From Mycolicibacterium brisbanense (GTDB lineage: Bacteria; Actinomycetota; Actinomycetes; Mycobacteriales; Mycobacteriaceae), in the NCBI RefSeq assembly GCF_001570425.1, contig NZ_BCSX01000022.1:1-64000 (forward strand): a stretch of DNA of 64,000 nucleotides, read 5' to 3'. The notes below the pieces were generated by a model that was not told where the DNA came from, made no database searches, and saw nothing but the letters and a program-made list of their open reading frames with translations. Position 1 is the first letter of the stretch; each line of letters opens with the position of its first letter. Made by a program: the position numbers and the translations under genes. Of the stretch, positions 1 through 8,451 are shown piece by piece.

Positions 1-2
1 GA

Positions 3-368
3 CTGCGCCGCGCCCTAGAACACCGCCACCGCTGCTGCGCAATACCCGGCTGCGGCGCCACCCGCGGACTCCACGCCCACCACATCATCCACTGGGAAGA
101 CGGCGGACCCACCAACCTCGACAATCTCGCACTGCTCTGCCCATACCACCACCGGCTACACCACAAAGGCGGCATCACCATCACCGGCCCCGCCCACCAA
201 CTCAGGGTCACCGACACCACCGGCCGACAACTCCACTCCGGATCCCTAGCCCGGCCACCAACCACACCCCCACCCGATGTCCCGCCCTACCGCGGACCCA
301 CCGGCGAACGCGCCGACTGGTGGTGGTACACCCCCTTCCAACCAAAACCACCACCATCGCCCAACTAG
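3..368 (+). CDS. HNH endonuclease domain, C-terminal part of a DUF222/13E12-repeat family protein (5' end outside window)
   Basis: The frame is open from the window edge to a TAG at 366-368 and gives about 121 residues. A Cys pair (CCAIPGCG) is followed by LHAHHI, a DGG turn, an N-x-L-x-N-L-x-L-L-C segment and the YHHRLHH histidine cluster. This is the zinc-binding HNH nuclease fold found at the C-terminus of mycobacterial 13E12-repeat proteins. Family members are usually 400-500 aa with an N-terminal DUF222 region, which would lie left of the window. The tail is rich in proline and tryptophan (WWWY). These genes are often multicopy and mobile-like, but no terminal repeats are visible here. 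The family call is confident; the biological role is not known. Confidence 0.85.
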   Translation: MRRALEHRHRCCAIPGCGATRGLHAHHIIHWEDGGPTNLDNLALLCPYHHRLHHKGGITITGPAHQLRVTDTTGRQLHSGSLARPPTTPPPDVPPYRGPTGERADWWWYTPFQPKPPPSPN

Positions 369-429
369 GCACAACCCCGCCCACCGTCACGGCTGTCGCG
401 TACCAGCGGCACAGTCTGGCTGTGTTCGA

Positions 430-996
430 TCAGTCGTGTTTGGCTTCGTAGCGCAGCAGTACCGTGCCACCCGGGAAAGTGCGGTTCTCCAACAGTCGCA
501 ACGACATCCACGACGGCAGAGCCGGGAAGAACGGGGTCCCTCCGCCCACGGCGGTGGGCGCGACCACGATCTGATACTCGTCCACCAGCCCGGCCTGCAC
601 GATCGGTGCGGCCAGCGTCGCGCCCGCCACCTCCAGCCTGCCGTCGGTCTCCGCTTTCAACTTCCGCACCACCTCGACCGGGTCGCCCCGTTCCAGCCGG
701 GAGTTCCAATCGACCGACTCGAGGGTGCGCGAGAACACGACCTTAGGCATGTTGCGCCAGATGTGGGCGAAGTCGACGATCAGAGGAGTGGCGTCCGGGG
801 CCTTGTCAGCGGTCGGCCAGTAAGCAGACATGAGCTCGTAGAGCCGCCGCCCGTAGAACGACAGCGCGGTCTCCCGCTCGAAGTCATTCCAGTACTGGTG
901 AAGTTCCTCGCTCGGATCGGTCCAATCGATGTTGCCTTGCGCATCGGCGATGTAACCGTCCACCGATACGTTGAAGCCATAGATCAATTTGCCCAT
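430..996 (-). CDS. Dihydrofolate reductase family protein (RibD C-terminal domain)
   Basis: The protein has 188 aa and the start MGKLIYGFNVSVDGYIAD at 996. The pattern of a short beta strand then SxDGxIA is the hallmark of the RibD-C/DHFR-like fold, which binds NAD(P)H. Later segments VVFSRTLESVDWNS and VAGATLAAPIVQAGLVDE match the family's substrate and cofactor strands. The length fits single-domain YwjB/YyaP-like reductases rather than bifunctional RibD. Upstream in-frame Met codons exist (to 1074), but the family alignment begins at MGK. It stands alone on the minus strand, with the HNH gene on the other strand. The substrate is unknown; a role in riboflavin synthesis is not implied. Confidence 0.8.
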   Translation of the reverse strand: MGKLIYGFNVSVDGYIADAQGNIDWTDPSEELHQYWNDFERETALSFYGRRLYELMSAYWPTADKAPDATPLIVDFAHIWRNMPKVVFSRTLESVDWNSRLERGDPVEVVRKLKAETDGRLEVAGATLAAPIVQAGLVDEYQIVVAPTAVGGGTPFFPALPSWMSLRLLENRTFPGGTVLLRYEAKHD

Positions 997-1111
997 GCCG
1001 ATCAGACTGCCCTGGAGGACGAAACTCATCGCGATGCGACACTCGACCGCCAATGGCAGGGCATCGCATCGCACTGGGACGGCACATGACCGGGCGCCCC
1101 ACGCCCATCGG

Positions 1112-1546
1112 CTACGCGGTGATGAACTTCAACAGCGTTCGGGTGAGGTGCAGGCTGGTGATCTGCCATGTGCCGTCGCGCTTTTCGTACGTCTCGTGAT
1201 AATGCCCTGCACCATGGAGCTGGCCGCCGTCCGCGAAATACAGCATGTCCTCCATCGCCCAGATGCCCGTCGCGGTGGTATCCGAGGTCAACGAGATCTC
1301 CGGGGTGTGGCAGTGGTGGACCGTGGCTGCATGTTCGACGCCGCCCCACACCACGGGAAAGAACTCGTCGAAGCCGTTCAGCGGCGGCGCGGTCTGCGGA
1401 TCCGCACCTCCGGTCGACACCGCCATGTCCAGGGTGACCACGACGTCCTCGGCGAACAGTGCGCGCCACGCATCGATGTTCTTGGTGTCCAGGAACCGGC
1501 AATAGCGGGCCTTGAGCTGTTTGATCGCCTCGATGTCGTCGGCCAT
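1112..1546 (-). CDS. SnoaL-like/NTF2-like nuclear transport factor 2 family protein
   Basis: The protein has 144 aa. The start MADDIEAIKQLKARYCRFLD at 1546 matches the first helix of the NTF2-like cone fold, and the region upstream in the same frame is low-complexity and unlikely to be coding. DTKNIDAWRALFAEDVVV is the classic helix-to-strand segment. HHCHTPEISL and GAGHYHETYEKRDGTWQITSLHLTR form the later strands. Relatives are small dehydratases, isomerases (scytalone dehydratase or ketosteroid isomerase type) or non-catalytic ligand binders. The reaction cannot be assigned. An AT-rich stretch that could serve as a -10 (minus-strand TATAGAT near 1571-1577) lies about 25 bases upstream of the start. 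Confidence 0.75.
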   Translation of the reverse strand: MADDIEAIKQLKARYCRFLDTKNIDAWRALFAEDVVVTLDMAVSTGGADPQTAPPLNGFDEFFPVVWGGVEHAATVHHCHTPEISLTSDTTATGIWAMEDMLYFADGGQLHGAGHYHETYEKRDGTWQITSLHLTRTLLKFITA

Positions 1547-1612
1547 GCGCCCTCCACGGTTGATACCGAAATCTATACCGTAGTGCGCTCGGCCGGATGG
1601 GAGCGCCACTTT

Positions 1613-1636
1613 CCTCCGCGAGAACCTCCGCGAGAA
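1613..1636. repeat. 12-bp perfect tandem duplication
   Basis: CCTCCGCGAGAA occurs twice head to tail (1613-1624 and 1625-1636), in the gap between the NTF2-like gene start and the stop of the TetR gene. Because 12 is a multiple of three, the copies leave any overlapping frame open. Confidence 0.9.
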
Positions 1637-1652
1637 AGGGAGCCACCGCTGC

Positions 1653-1688
1653 GGCTGAGCAGTTCCGACTGGCTGAGCAGTTCCGACT
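1653..1688. repeat. 18-bp perfect tandem duplication
   Basis: GGCTGAGCAGTTCCGACT is repeated exactly (1653-1670 and 1671-1688) and ends two bases before the stop codon of the TetR gene at 1690. It lies 16 bp from the 12-bp duplication, so this short intergenic segment carries two independent tandem repeats. Confidence 0.9.
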
Positions 1689-1689
1689 G

Positions 1690-2277
1690 CTAAGCCGTCG
1701 GGACAGGGCGGTCCGACAACGCGGCGAGGATCCGCCGTGCGCGCGCCGTCATGTCTGCGGCCGATTGCTCCGGATGCTGCTGCCACCACTGCACCAACGC
1801 CGAGACGATGTGCTCCCAGACCACCGTTGCCGCCGAGAGGTCGTCGGGATCGTCGAGGCCTACTTCGGCGAGTGCGCGAGTGACCCCGGCCATGGCTTGC
1901 TCCCGCAGGATGGTGCGCTGCTCGCGCGCAGCATCGCGGGCCCTACCGGCGGGCACCGTCCGGTCGTAGACGACGGGCCAGTCGCTGGGCCGGTCGGCCA
2001 GCGTGGTGAAGATCGCCTCGAGGACCCGCTCGCCATCGCTTGCTCCGCCCGACGGCACGGGTATCGCGTCACCGATGGCGGCGGCCAGCGTCTCCCCCGC
2101 ACGCTCGACACAGGCAACGTAGAGATCCTCTTTCGAACCGAAGTACGACAGTACGAGCGCCTTCGACACGTCGGCGTTGGCGGCGATGACGCTCATGTGT
2201 GCACCCACGTAACTCGATGCACCGAATTCGGCCGAGGCTGCCGAGAGGATCGCTTGTTCTCGCTGCTGGCGGGGCAT
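1690..2277 (-). CDS. TetR/AcrR family transcriptional regulator
   Basis: The protein has 195 aa from ATG 2277 (MPRQQREQAILSAASAEFG). The N-terminal helix-turn-helix runs roughly over residues 10-55 (VIAANADVSKALVLSYFGSKEDLYVACV), with the usual YFGSKEDL recognition-helix end. The remainder is the all-helical ligand domain. A TTG 78 bases upstream would lengthen the protein, but family alignment starts near the chosen Met. The gene diverges from the 2458 gene, and a 2-fold symmetric site (2376-2389) lies between them. Autoregulation and control of the neighbour are therefore likely. The ligand is unknown. Confidence 0.85.
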   Translation of the reverse strand: MPRQQREQAILSAASAEFGASSYVGAHMSVIAANADVSKALVLSYFGSKEDLYVACVERAGETLAAAIGDAIPVPSGGASDGERVLEAIFTTLADRPSDWPVVYDRTVPAGRARDAAREQRTILREQAMAGVTRALAEVGLDDPDDLSAATVVWEHIVSALVQWWQQHPEQSAADMTARARRILAALSDRPVPTA

Positions 2278-2375
2278 GCCCTTGGTGCCGGTTCGGTTGG
2301 GTCCCACCTGTACGACGCTATCGAACCGCCGAGCATTCGGCCCGCCGCGTACCAATTGGCGACGCGACAGGAGAT

Positions 2376-2389
2376 TGACCTAGAGGTCA
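2376..2389. promoter_or_regulatory. Putative TetR operator, TGACCT-AG-AGGTCA
   Basis: A 14-bp inverted repeat has 6-bp arms (TGACCT/AGGTCA) and a 2-bp centre. A further TAGGTCA half-site follows at 2409-2415. It sits between the divergent TetR gene and the gene starting at 2458, where an operator is expected. The link to this TetR is inferred from position. Confidence 0.55.
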
Positions 2390-2457
2390 CATAGCCGTAT
2401 GTTACCGCTAGGTCACTTCATGCAGCGCGGAGCGACCGGCATGCGAACGGGGGACAT

Positions 2458-3597
2458 ATGGCATCGGCACTGCGTGGGCGAGCGAGGGCGACGGTGCTCG
2501 AACAACCCATCTCGCACTTGGCATCACGCCTCATCGTGGACGGGTTGTCGCCCCGGATCGACAGACGCCTGCCGGCCTCGCGCCTGCCGTTCGACGCACC
2601 CGCCATGCTGCGTCCACACGCCGCGTCGGGCCTGTGGACGGCCACCCACTACGGCGTGTTCGTCCCGCAATTGCCGGCACCGTACCGGTATCTGAACACG
2701 ATGACGCTCATCGGGGCGACGGGATCGGAACTCTTCGACAACGACTACCTCACTGCCCGCGACGCCCGGCACGCCGCCACTGTGCTGTCGTCGACGGCCG
2801 CGGGAGACCAACACCACTACCGCGCGTATGACATGGCGGCAGATTGCCTCTTCTCCGAGGACGGCGCATCCCTACGCTGGGGTGACGACCTGGCCATCGA
2901 TGTGCACTACCCCAGTGTCACGGTCTGCGGCCGCTACCAACACTTTTCGGTCGACCTGCGGCTCTCGGTGACCGACCAGGTCTCTTACTTCGTGAAGACG
3001 CCGGTCTACGACCACCTCAGCCTCCTGGCCACGTACTCCGGCACCATCGAGGACGCGTCGGGCACCACCGCGATCGACGGCCTCGGCACCGTCGAGTACG
3101 CACGCTTGCTCACTCACCAGTCGCTGACCCGACGGCCCATACCGCCCCTGCTGAAACTGCCGGTCGACTTCTTCACCTATCAGATCGTCAACCTCGACGC
3201 CGGAACCCAGTTCCTGCTCACCGATGTTCGGGCCCGCGGCCGAATCGCCTGCCGCCTGGCACATCTGCGCGTCCTCGGCAAAACCTCTGAGGTCTACACC
3301 AACACCCGCATGGACATCCTCGACTACCGCGAGGCTGGTTTGATCGATGAGCGCGGCCGCACCATGGACGTGCCCGAGCGATTCCGGTGGACGGTGACCG
3401 ACGACGCAGGCGCCCCGGTCCTCACTCTCGACTGCACAATCGACGCCCCGTGGCGCTACGGGCACGGGCGCGGCTATGTCAGCGCGTACACATTCGACGG
3501 CCGGTACCGAGGCAGGCCCGTCGGCGGCTCCGGCTACGTGGAATGGGTTGATACCCAGCGCATCCGCATTGAGCCGCCGGGCGATCAGGACTGGTAA
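2458..3597 (+). CDS. Conserved hypothetical protein, possible lipocalin/AttH-like beta-barrel (DUF6670-like)
   Basis: The protein has 379 aa and starts at ATG 2458. No signal peptide or membrane segment is evident. The sequence is rich in beta-type strands and aromatic residues (WTATHYGVFVPQLPAPYRYLNTM, DVHYPSVTVCGRYQHFSVDL). It ends with RGRPVGGSGYVEWVD, and the G-x-GYVE(W/Y) ending recalls lipocalin-like AttH/CrtC enzymes that act on hydrophobic substrates. I associate it with a mycobacterial DUF (perhaps DUF6670) from memory only. The function is unknown. Divergence from a TetR regulator and the surrounding lipid genes suggest a lipid or xenobiotic ligand. Confidence 0.6.
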   Translation: MASALRGRARATVLEQPISHLASRLIVDGLSPRIDRRLPASRLPFDAPAMLRPHAASGLWTATHYGVFVPQLPAPYRYLNTMTLIGATGSELFDNDYLTARDARHAATVLSSTAAGDQHHYRAYDMAADCLFSEDGASLRWGDDLAIDVHYPSVTVCGRYQHFSVDLRLSVTDQVSYFVKTPVYDHLSLLATYSGTIEDASGTTAIDGLGTVEYARLLTHQSLTRRPIPPLLKLPVDFFTYQIVNLDAGTQFLLTDVRARGRIACRLAHLRVLGKTSEVYTNTRMDILDYREAGLIDERGRTMDVPERFRWTVTDDAGAPVLTLDCTIDAPWRYGHGRGYVSAYTFDGRYRGRPVGGSGYVEWVDTQRIRIEPPGDQDW

Positions 3598-3626
3598 TTC
3601 AGGTTCAGAAACTGCCCATCGGTCCG

Positions 3627-4388
3627 TCAGGAACCGGTCCAGTTCGGGGCACGCTTCTCGGCGAACGCCGTCGCCCCTTCGATCGCGTCTTTCGACGTGA
3701 AGACGGGAGTGATCAACTCGCCCTGCTTCTTCCACATCTCGTCCTCGGACCAGCCGGCCGACTTGACGATGATCTCCTTCGTAACCGCCACCGCGAGTGG
3801 GCCGTTGGCGGTGATCCGCTCGGCGAGCTCGAGGGCGCCGGCCAACGCCTCGCCCGGCTCGGTGACTTTGTTGACGAAGCCCCAGGCCGCGGCTTCCTCT
3901 GCGGTGAAGCTGTCGCCGGTGAGGGCCAGCTCGAGGGCCTTCTGGTACGGGATGCGCTTGGGCAGCCGCAAAAGACCGCCGCCTGCGGCGACCAGACCGC
4001 GCTTCACCTCGGGAATGCCGAACTTGGCAACTTTGGAGGCCACCACCAGATCGGCGGCCAGGACGAGCTCGGTGCCGCCGGCGAGCGCATAGCCTTCGAC
4101 CGCGGCGATGAGTGGTTTGCGGGGCGGCCGTTCGGTGTACCCGATCCCGCGGCCCGGCACGTGGGGCACCTCCCCGGAGGCGAACGCCTTCAGATCCATG
4201 CCGGCGCAGAAGTTGCCACCGGCGCCGGTGATGATTGCCACCGAGAGCCCTGGCGTGTTGTCGAGTTCGTCGACCGCATCGGCGAGTCCTTGAGCGACCG
4301 CCAGATTGAACGCGTTACGGGCCTCCGGCCGATTGATCGTGATGACGAGTGTTCGACCTTGCCGCTCCCGCAGAACTACCTCTGACAC
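3627..4388 (-). CDS. Enoyl-CoA hydratase/crotonase family protein
   Basis: The protein has 253 aa from a GTG start at 4388, with an AAGGGG ribosome site five bases upstream. Crotonase landmarks are clear: NRPEARNAFN near residue 20, the oxyanion-hole segment GAGGNFCAGMDLKAF around residues 55-68, and the second oxyanion loop AAVEGYALAGGTEL around residues 95-108. The position that is Glu in classical hydratases falls in IPEVKRGLVAAGG, which keeps an E. A hydratase or isomerase activity on an acyl-CoA is therefore plausible. The gene is divergent from a TetR gene (4592) that probably controls it. The exact substrate is not assignable from sequence. Confidence 0.88.
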   Translation of the reverse strand: MSEVVLRERQGRTLVITINRPEARNAFNLAVAQGLADAVDELDNTPGLSVAIITGAGGNFCAGMDLKAFASGEVPHVPGRGIGYTERPPRKPLIAAVEGYALAGGTELVLAADLVVASKVAKFGIPEVKRGLVAAGGGLLRLPKRIPYQKALELALTGDSFTAEEAAAWGFVNKVTEPGEALAGALELAERITANGPLAVAVTKEIIVKSAGWSEDEMWKKQGELITPVFTSKDAIEGATAFAEKRAPNWTGS

Positions 4389-4591
4389 CAGTGCCCCTTC
4401 GCCCGCGGTTCAATATCCTGGAAAACCCTACTATATGGATTTCAGTAAAGGGCGGCCGACCGCCCGTCACTGGTGGCCCGTGGCAACCTGAGGGCAAAGC
4501 CTACGGGAGGCCCACCGGTAAGGTTGACGGTGACAATACCCGCGGCACAGGAACTGCCGGAGCAGTATCGATTTCGATGGAGGTGTCCGCA

Positions 4592-5332
4592 GTGGCAAAG
4601 CAACCGACCGCGGAGAAGCGGCAACGTCGCGAACGCGGATCCATCAACCCCGACGACATCATCGCCGGCGCGTTCGAGCTCGCCGAGCAGGTCTCGATCG
4701 ACAACCTGAGCATGCCGCTGCTCGGCAAACACCTCGGCGTCGGCGTCACGAGCATCTACTGGTACTTCCGCAAGAAGGACGATCTGCTCAACGCGATGAC
4801 CGATCGCGCATTGCGCGAATTCGTCCTCGCGACACCGTATGTGGAGGCCAACGATTGGCGTGAGTCGCTCGCCAACCACGCCCGGACGATGCGTACGGCG
4901 TTCCTGGGCAATCCGATCCTGTGCGATTTGATACTGATCCGGTCGGCTCTGAGTCCACGAGCCGCACGCCTCGGCGCTCGGGAGATAGAAACCGCGATCA
5001 GCGGTCTGGTCGAGGCCGGCCTCTCGGTGGAGGATGCGTTCGATACGTATTCGGCTGTCTCCGTTCATGTCCGCGGATCGGTGGTACTGCACCGGCTCTA
5101 CACAAAGAACCGGGCCGACGACAACGCGCCCGGCGACTACGAAGAGACCATGGTGATCGATCCTGAGAGCACTCCCCTGCTCGCGCAGGTGACCAGTGAA
5201 GGACATCGCATCGGAGCGGCCGACGAGAAGAACTTCGAGTACGGCTTGGAGTGCATCCTCGAGCACGCGGCACGGTTGATCGAGCAGGGCGCAAAACCCG
5301 CCAAGAAGACGACCCGCCGCAAGGCTGTCTGA
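4592..5332 (+). CDS. TetR/AcrR family transcriptional regulator
   Basis: The protein has 246 aa. The start is GTG 4592 (VAKQPTAEKRQRRERG), chosen because a strong GGAGG lies at 4579-4583 with an eight-base spacer. An in-frame ATG at 4577 overlaps that ribosome site. The HTH is followed by the SIYWYFRKKDDLLNAM signature around residues 55-70, and the tail is Lys-rich (PAKKTTRRKAV). It is divergent from the crotonase gene and convergent, only 10 bp away, with the thiolase at 5343. Control of the fatty-acid genes on either side is likely but inferred. Confidence 0.86.
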   Translation: MAKQPTAEKRQRRERGSINPDDIIAGAFELAEQVSIDNLSMPLLGKHLGVGVTSIYWYFRKKDDLLNAMTDRALREFVLATPYVEANDWRESLANHARTMRTAFLGNPILCDLILIRSALSPRAARLGAREIETAISGLVEAGLSVEDAFDTYSAVSVHVRGSVVLHRLYTKNRADDNAPGDYEETMVIDPESTPLLAQVTSEGHRIGAADEKNFEYGLECILEHAARLIEQGAKPAKKTTRRKAV

Positions 5333-5342
5333 CCTGCTTCGA

Positions 5343-6518
5343 CTACACCTCGATGACGACTGCGCCGCCCTGACCACCACCGGCGCACATGGCGGCGACA
5401 CCGATACCTCCGCCACGGCGCTGCAGCTCGTAGACCAGCGTGGTCACCATGCGCGCACCTGACGCGGCGATGGGATGCCCCAGGCTGCAACCGCTTCCGG
5501 AGAAGTTGACCAGTTCTTCGTCGACGCCGTATTGGCGAACCGCCGCGATCGGCACCGACGCGAAGGCCTCGTTGATCTCCCACAGCGCCACGTCAGATGG
5601 CTTGAGCCCGGCCCGGTCGAGCACTTTGCCGATCACCTTGACCCCACCCAGTCCGGTGTCGCGCGCCGCGACACCGACTGCGGCCCAAGCCTTTACGGTG
5701 GCCAGCACACCGAGCCGCTCAGCCGCGGCGTAGTCCGCGTCGACGAGCGCGACAGCAGCGGCAGCGTCGTTGGTGCCGCTGCTGTTGCCCGCGGTGATCG
5801 AGAATCCTTCGATCTCCGGGTGCAGCACCCTGAGCTCTGCCAACTTCTCGACCGTCGTCCCCCGGCGCGGGTGCTCGTCAACACTGAACTCGGTGACCGA
5901 GCCGTCCGGCTGGGTCACCTTCAACGGCACGATCTCGTCGACGAATCGGCCCTCGTCGATCGCCGCTATGGCGCGTTGATGCGACCGGGCCGCCCATGCG
6001 TCCATCTCCTCACGAGTGATGCCGACGGACTGCGCGGTGTTCCAGCCGACCGTGATCGACATGTCCCGCATAGGCGCGTCCGGGGTCTCCACATGAGTCG
6101 GCGTCATCCACGGCTCGATGAAGGTCAGCTCCGGCCCCGGCACCCGCCACTTCATCAGCGGGGACGACGACAACGACTGCACACCGCCCGCCACCAGGAC
6201 ACGCTCCATGCCGGAGCCGATCTGCGCCGACGCGTTGCCGATCGCGGTGAGGCTGCCCGCGCAGTGCCGGTTCACCGACTGCCCCGGCACCGACTCCCAG
6301 CCCAAAGCGTCCGCGGCATAGCGCGCGATATCGCCCCCGCCATAATTCGACTCCGCGAAGATCAGGTCATCAATGGCCTCCGGAGCGATGCCGGCACGAC
6401 GCACAACCTCGGGCAAAACCGTCGTGATCAGGCTCTCGGGAGGCGTGTTGACCAGCGTGCCCTTGAAAGACCGGCCGATGGCTGTGCGAGCAGCACCGAC
6501 GATGACGGGTTTTGGCAT
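5343..6518 (-). CDS. Acetyl-CoA acetyltransferase (thiolase)
   Basis: The protein has 391 aa, normal for the family. The start MPKPVIVGAARTAIG at 6518 has AAAGG nine bases upstream; an ATG two codons earlier is possible. All thiolase landmarks are present: nucleophilic Cys in NRHCAGSLTA (about residue 88), NEAF (about 318), catalytic His in GHPIAASGAR and the second Cys in CAGGGQG near the end. The enzyme performs thiolytic cleavage or Claisen condensation of acyl-CoAs. An inverted repeat (6538-6560) just upstream suggests it has its own promoter, separate from the GntR gene behind it. Confidence 0.92.
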   Translation of the reverse strand: MPKPVIVGAARTAIGRSFKGTLVNTPPESLITTVLPEVVRRAGIAPEAIDDLIFAESNYGGGDIARYAADALGWESVPGQSVNRHCAGSLTAIGNASAQIGSGMERVLVAGGVQSLSSSPLMKWRVPGPELTFIEPWMTPTHVETPDAPMRDMSITVGWNTAQSVGITREEMDAWAARSHQRAIAAIDEGRFVDEIVPLKVTQPDGSVTEFSVDEHPRRGTTVEKLAELRVLHPEIEGFSITAGNSSGTNDAAAAVALVDADYAAAERLGVLATVKAWAAVGVAARDTGLGGVKVIGKVLDRAGLKPSDVALWEINEAFASVPIAAVRQYGVDEELVNFSGSGCSLGHPIAASGARMVTTLVYELQRRGGGIGVAAMCAGGGQGGAVVIEV

Positions 6519-6537
6519 GAGCATCAACCTTTACGAT

Positions 6538-6560
6538 CTACCGTGTTTGTGTAACGGTAG
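6538..6560. promoter_or_regulatory. Inverted repeat CTACCGT-N9-ACGGTAG upstream of thiolase
   Basis: Perfect 7-bp arms (6538-6544 and 6554-6560) lie 20-42 bases upstream of the thiolase start codon. A related, inverted TACCGCTAC lies at 6581-6589. The spacing is typical of a TetR or GntR repressor site; the nearby GntR and TetR regulators are candidates. Confidence 0.55.
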
Positions 6561-6585
6561 CAGGTATGGGTGCCGGTATGTACCG

Positions 6586-7254
6586 CTACGCCAAAACACC
6601 GACACGTTCTAGGTGATCGCCGAGCGGCTTGGCTGCCGCGCACAGATGCTCGGCCATGGCGTCGCGGGCGGCGTCCTGATCGCGCGCCTTGAGGGCCGCG
6701 AGGATCCGGCGATGATCATGCGTGGACTGCTCGGGCCAACCTTCAACCGTCGGATAGACCGATTCCAGTGCGTAGCGGGTGATCTGGGACATCAACTGCG
6801 CCAGCTTCGGCGACTCGGCCGCGCGGTTGACGCCCCGGTGAAACGCGTGGTTGAGCCGCACGGCCCGCTCATGATCGTTGTTGGCATACGCGTCTTCCAG
6901 CTCTCGCTGAACGCGCTCGAGGTCATCGAGCTGACCGTCGGTGATCTGGCCGGCCGCACGGGCGGCCAGCTGACCGCCGATGTGGGCCTGTACACCCGCC
7001 ACATCGTCGATGTCGCGACGGGTGACCGGCAGCACCAGGAACCCGCGCCGGGGTTGTTGGGTGAGCAGCCCCTCGGCACGCAGGCCGAACAGCGCTTCAC
7101 GCACCGGTGTGACGCTGATCCCGAGTTCTGCTGCGAGCTGCTCGAGGCGGATGAACTTCCCGGACGGGTAGGTGCCGTCGAAGATCCGCCGGCGGATGAG
7201 CCGGGCGACGTCCTCGGCAAGCTGTGGGCGCGAAGCGAAATCGGGAACGTTCAC
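6586..7254 (-). CDS. GntR family regulator, FadR/FCD subfamily
   Basis: The protein has 222 aa from GTG 7254. The N-terminal winged helix (residues 10-75) shows the GntR signature RLEQLAAELGISVTPVREALFGLRAEGLL followed by the wing QQPRRGF. The C-terminal FCD domain carries metal- or ligand-binding positions (LNHAFHRGVNRAAESP and the late HDHRRILAAL). The start lies three bases after the acyl-CoA dehydrogenase stop, so it is the last gene of the SDR-thiolase-dehydrogenase operon. It probably senses an acyl-CoA or carboxylate linked to that operon. Confidence 0.9.
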   Translation of the reverse strand: MNVPDFASRPQLAEDVARLIRRRIFDGTYPSGKFIRLEQLAAELGISVTPVREALFGLRAEGLLTQQPRRGFLVLPVTRRDIDDVAGVQAHIGGQLAARAAGQITDGQLDDLERVQRELEDAYANNDHERAVRLNHAFHRGVNRAAESPKLAQLMSQITRYALESVYPTVEGWPEQSTHDHRRILAALKARDQDAARDAMAEHLCAAAKPLGDHLERVGVLA

Positions 7255-7257
7255 CGC

Positions 7258-8451
7258 TCAGACCCGGTAGTCCGAGAGCAGCCGCTTGCTGATGATGTTC
7301 TTCTGGATCTCGCTGGTGCCCTCACCGATCAGCAGGAACGGCGCGTCACGCATCAACCGCTCGATCTCGTACTCCTTGGAGTAGCCATAGCCGCCGTGGA
7401 TCCGGAAACTCTGTTGCGTCACCTCGGCGCAGAACTCGCTGGCCAAATACTTGGCCATCCCCGCGGCCACGTCGTTGCGCTCACCGGAGTCTTTGAGCCG
7501 CGCGGCGTTGACCATCATGAGGTGAGCGGCCTCGACTTTGGTTGCCATCTCGGCCAATTGGAAGGCCACAGCCTGATGCTCGGCAATCGGCTTGCCGAAG
7601 GTGTGACGCTGCTGGGCGTAGCGCACCGCGAGTTCGAACGCCCGGATGCCGACGCCGCAAGCGCGCGCAGAGACATTGACGCGGCCGATCTCGACGCCGT
7701 CCATCATCTGGAAGAAGCCTTGTCCGGTGACGCCGCCGAGTACGTCGTCGGCAGATGCGCGGTAGCCGTCGAAGATCAGCTCCGTGGTGTCGATGCCCTT
7801 GTAACCGAGCTTGTCGAGCTTTCCCGGGATGGTCAGTCCCGCAACGACTTCCCCGAAACCGGTGGGCTTTTCCACCAGGAACGCGGTGAGGTCGCGGTGT
7901 GGTTTGTCTGCGCCTTCGTCGGTGCGCACCAGGACGGCCACCAGCGTTGAACTACCGCCGTTGGTGAGCCACATCTTCTGACCGTCGATGACGTAGTCAC
8001 CGTCGCTCTGCCTGGTCGCACGGGTACGGATCGCGGCGACGTCGGAGCCCAGCTCGGGTTCGGACATCGAGAACGCGCCGCGGGTATCCCCGGTGGCCAT
8101 GCGCGGCAGGAACTTCCGCTTCTGAGCGGCTGTGCCGTGCTGGCGGATCATGTAGGCCACGATGAAGTGGGTGTTGATCACTCCGGAAACGCTCATCCAC
8201 CCGCGGGCCAGTTCTTCGACGCACAGCGCATAGGTCAACAGCGACTCACCGAGGCCGCCGTACTCTTCGGGGATCATCAGCCCGAACAGGCCCATGTCTT
8301 TCATCTGATCGACGATGGCCTGCGGATAGGTGTCGGAATGCTCCAGCTCCTGAGCGGTGGGGATGATTTCCTTGTCGACGAATTGCCGTACGGTCGAGAC
8401 GATTTCGGTCTGGAACTCGGTGAGTCCCAGGGTCTGAGCGAGTTTGGTCAC
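7258..8451 (-). CDS. Acyl-CoA dehydrogenase (FadE type)
   Basis: The protein has 397 aa. The GTG start at 8451 overlaps the upstream thiolase stop by 4 nt (GTGA). FAD- and substrate-binding segments FSMSEPELGSDVAA and GQKMWLTNGG are present. The C-terminal GYGYSKEYEIERLMRD and GEGTSEIQKN contain the catalytic Glu at the standard E-G-T-S position. It should be a soluble flavoprotein giving 2-enoyl-CoA, and together with the coupled thiolase and SDR it forms a beta-oxidation-like set. Chain length and branching preference are unknown. Confidence 0.92.
   Translation of the reverse strand: MTKLAQTLGLTEFQTEIVSTVRQFVDKEIIPTAQELEHSDTYPQAIVDQMKDMGLFGLMIPEEYGGLGESLLTYALCVEELARGWMSVSGVINTHFIVAYMIRQHGTAAQKRKFLPRMATGDTRGAFSMSEPELGSDVAAIRTRATRQSDGDYVIDGQKMWLTNGGSSTLVAVLVRTDEGADKPHRDLTAFLVEKPTGFGEVVAGLTIPGKLDKLGYKGIDTTELIFDGYRASADDVLGGVTGQGFFQMMDGVEIGRVNVSARACGVGIRAFELAVRYAQQRHTFGKPIAEHQAVAFQLAEMATKVEAAHLMMVNAARLKDSGERNDVAAGMAKYLASEFCAEVTQQSFRIHGGYGYSKEYEIERLMRDAPFLLIGEGTSEIQKNIISKRLLSDYRV

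Noticed and set aside
3..368. Complete mobile element at the left edge
   Set aside because: An HNH/13E12-type tail is present, but no terminal repeats, transposase or integrase is visible.
277..1089. Long plus-strand open frame across the RibD-like gene
   Set aside because: It is the antisense shadow of the minus-strand reductase; low-complexity Arg/His/Pro content and no homology.
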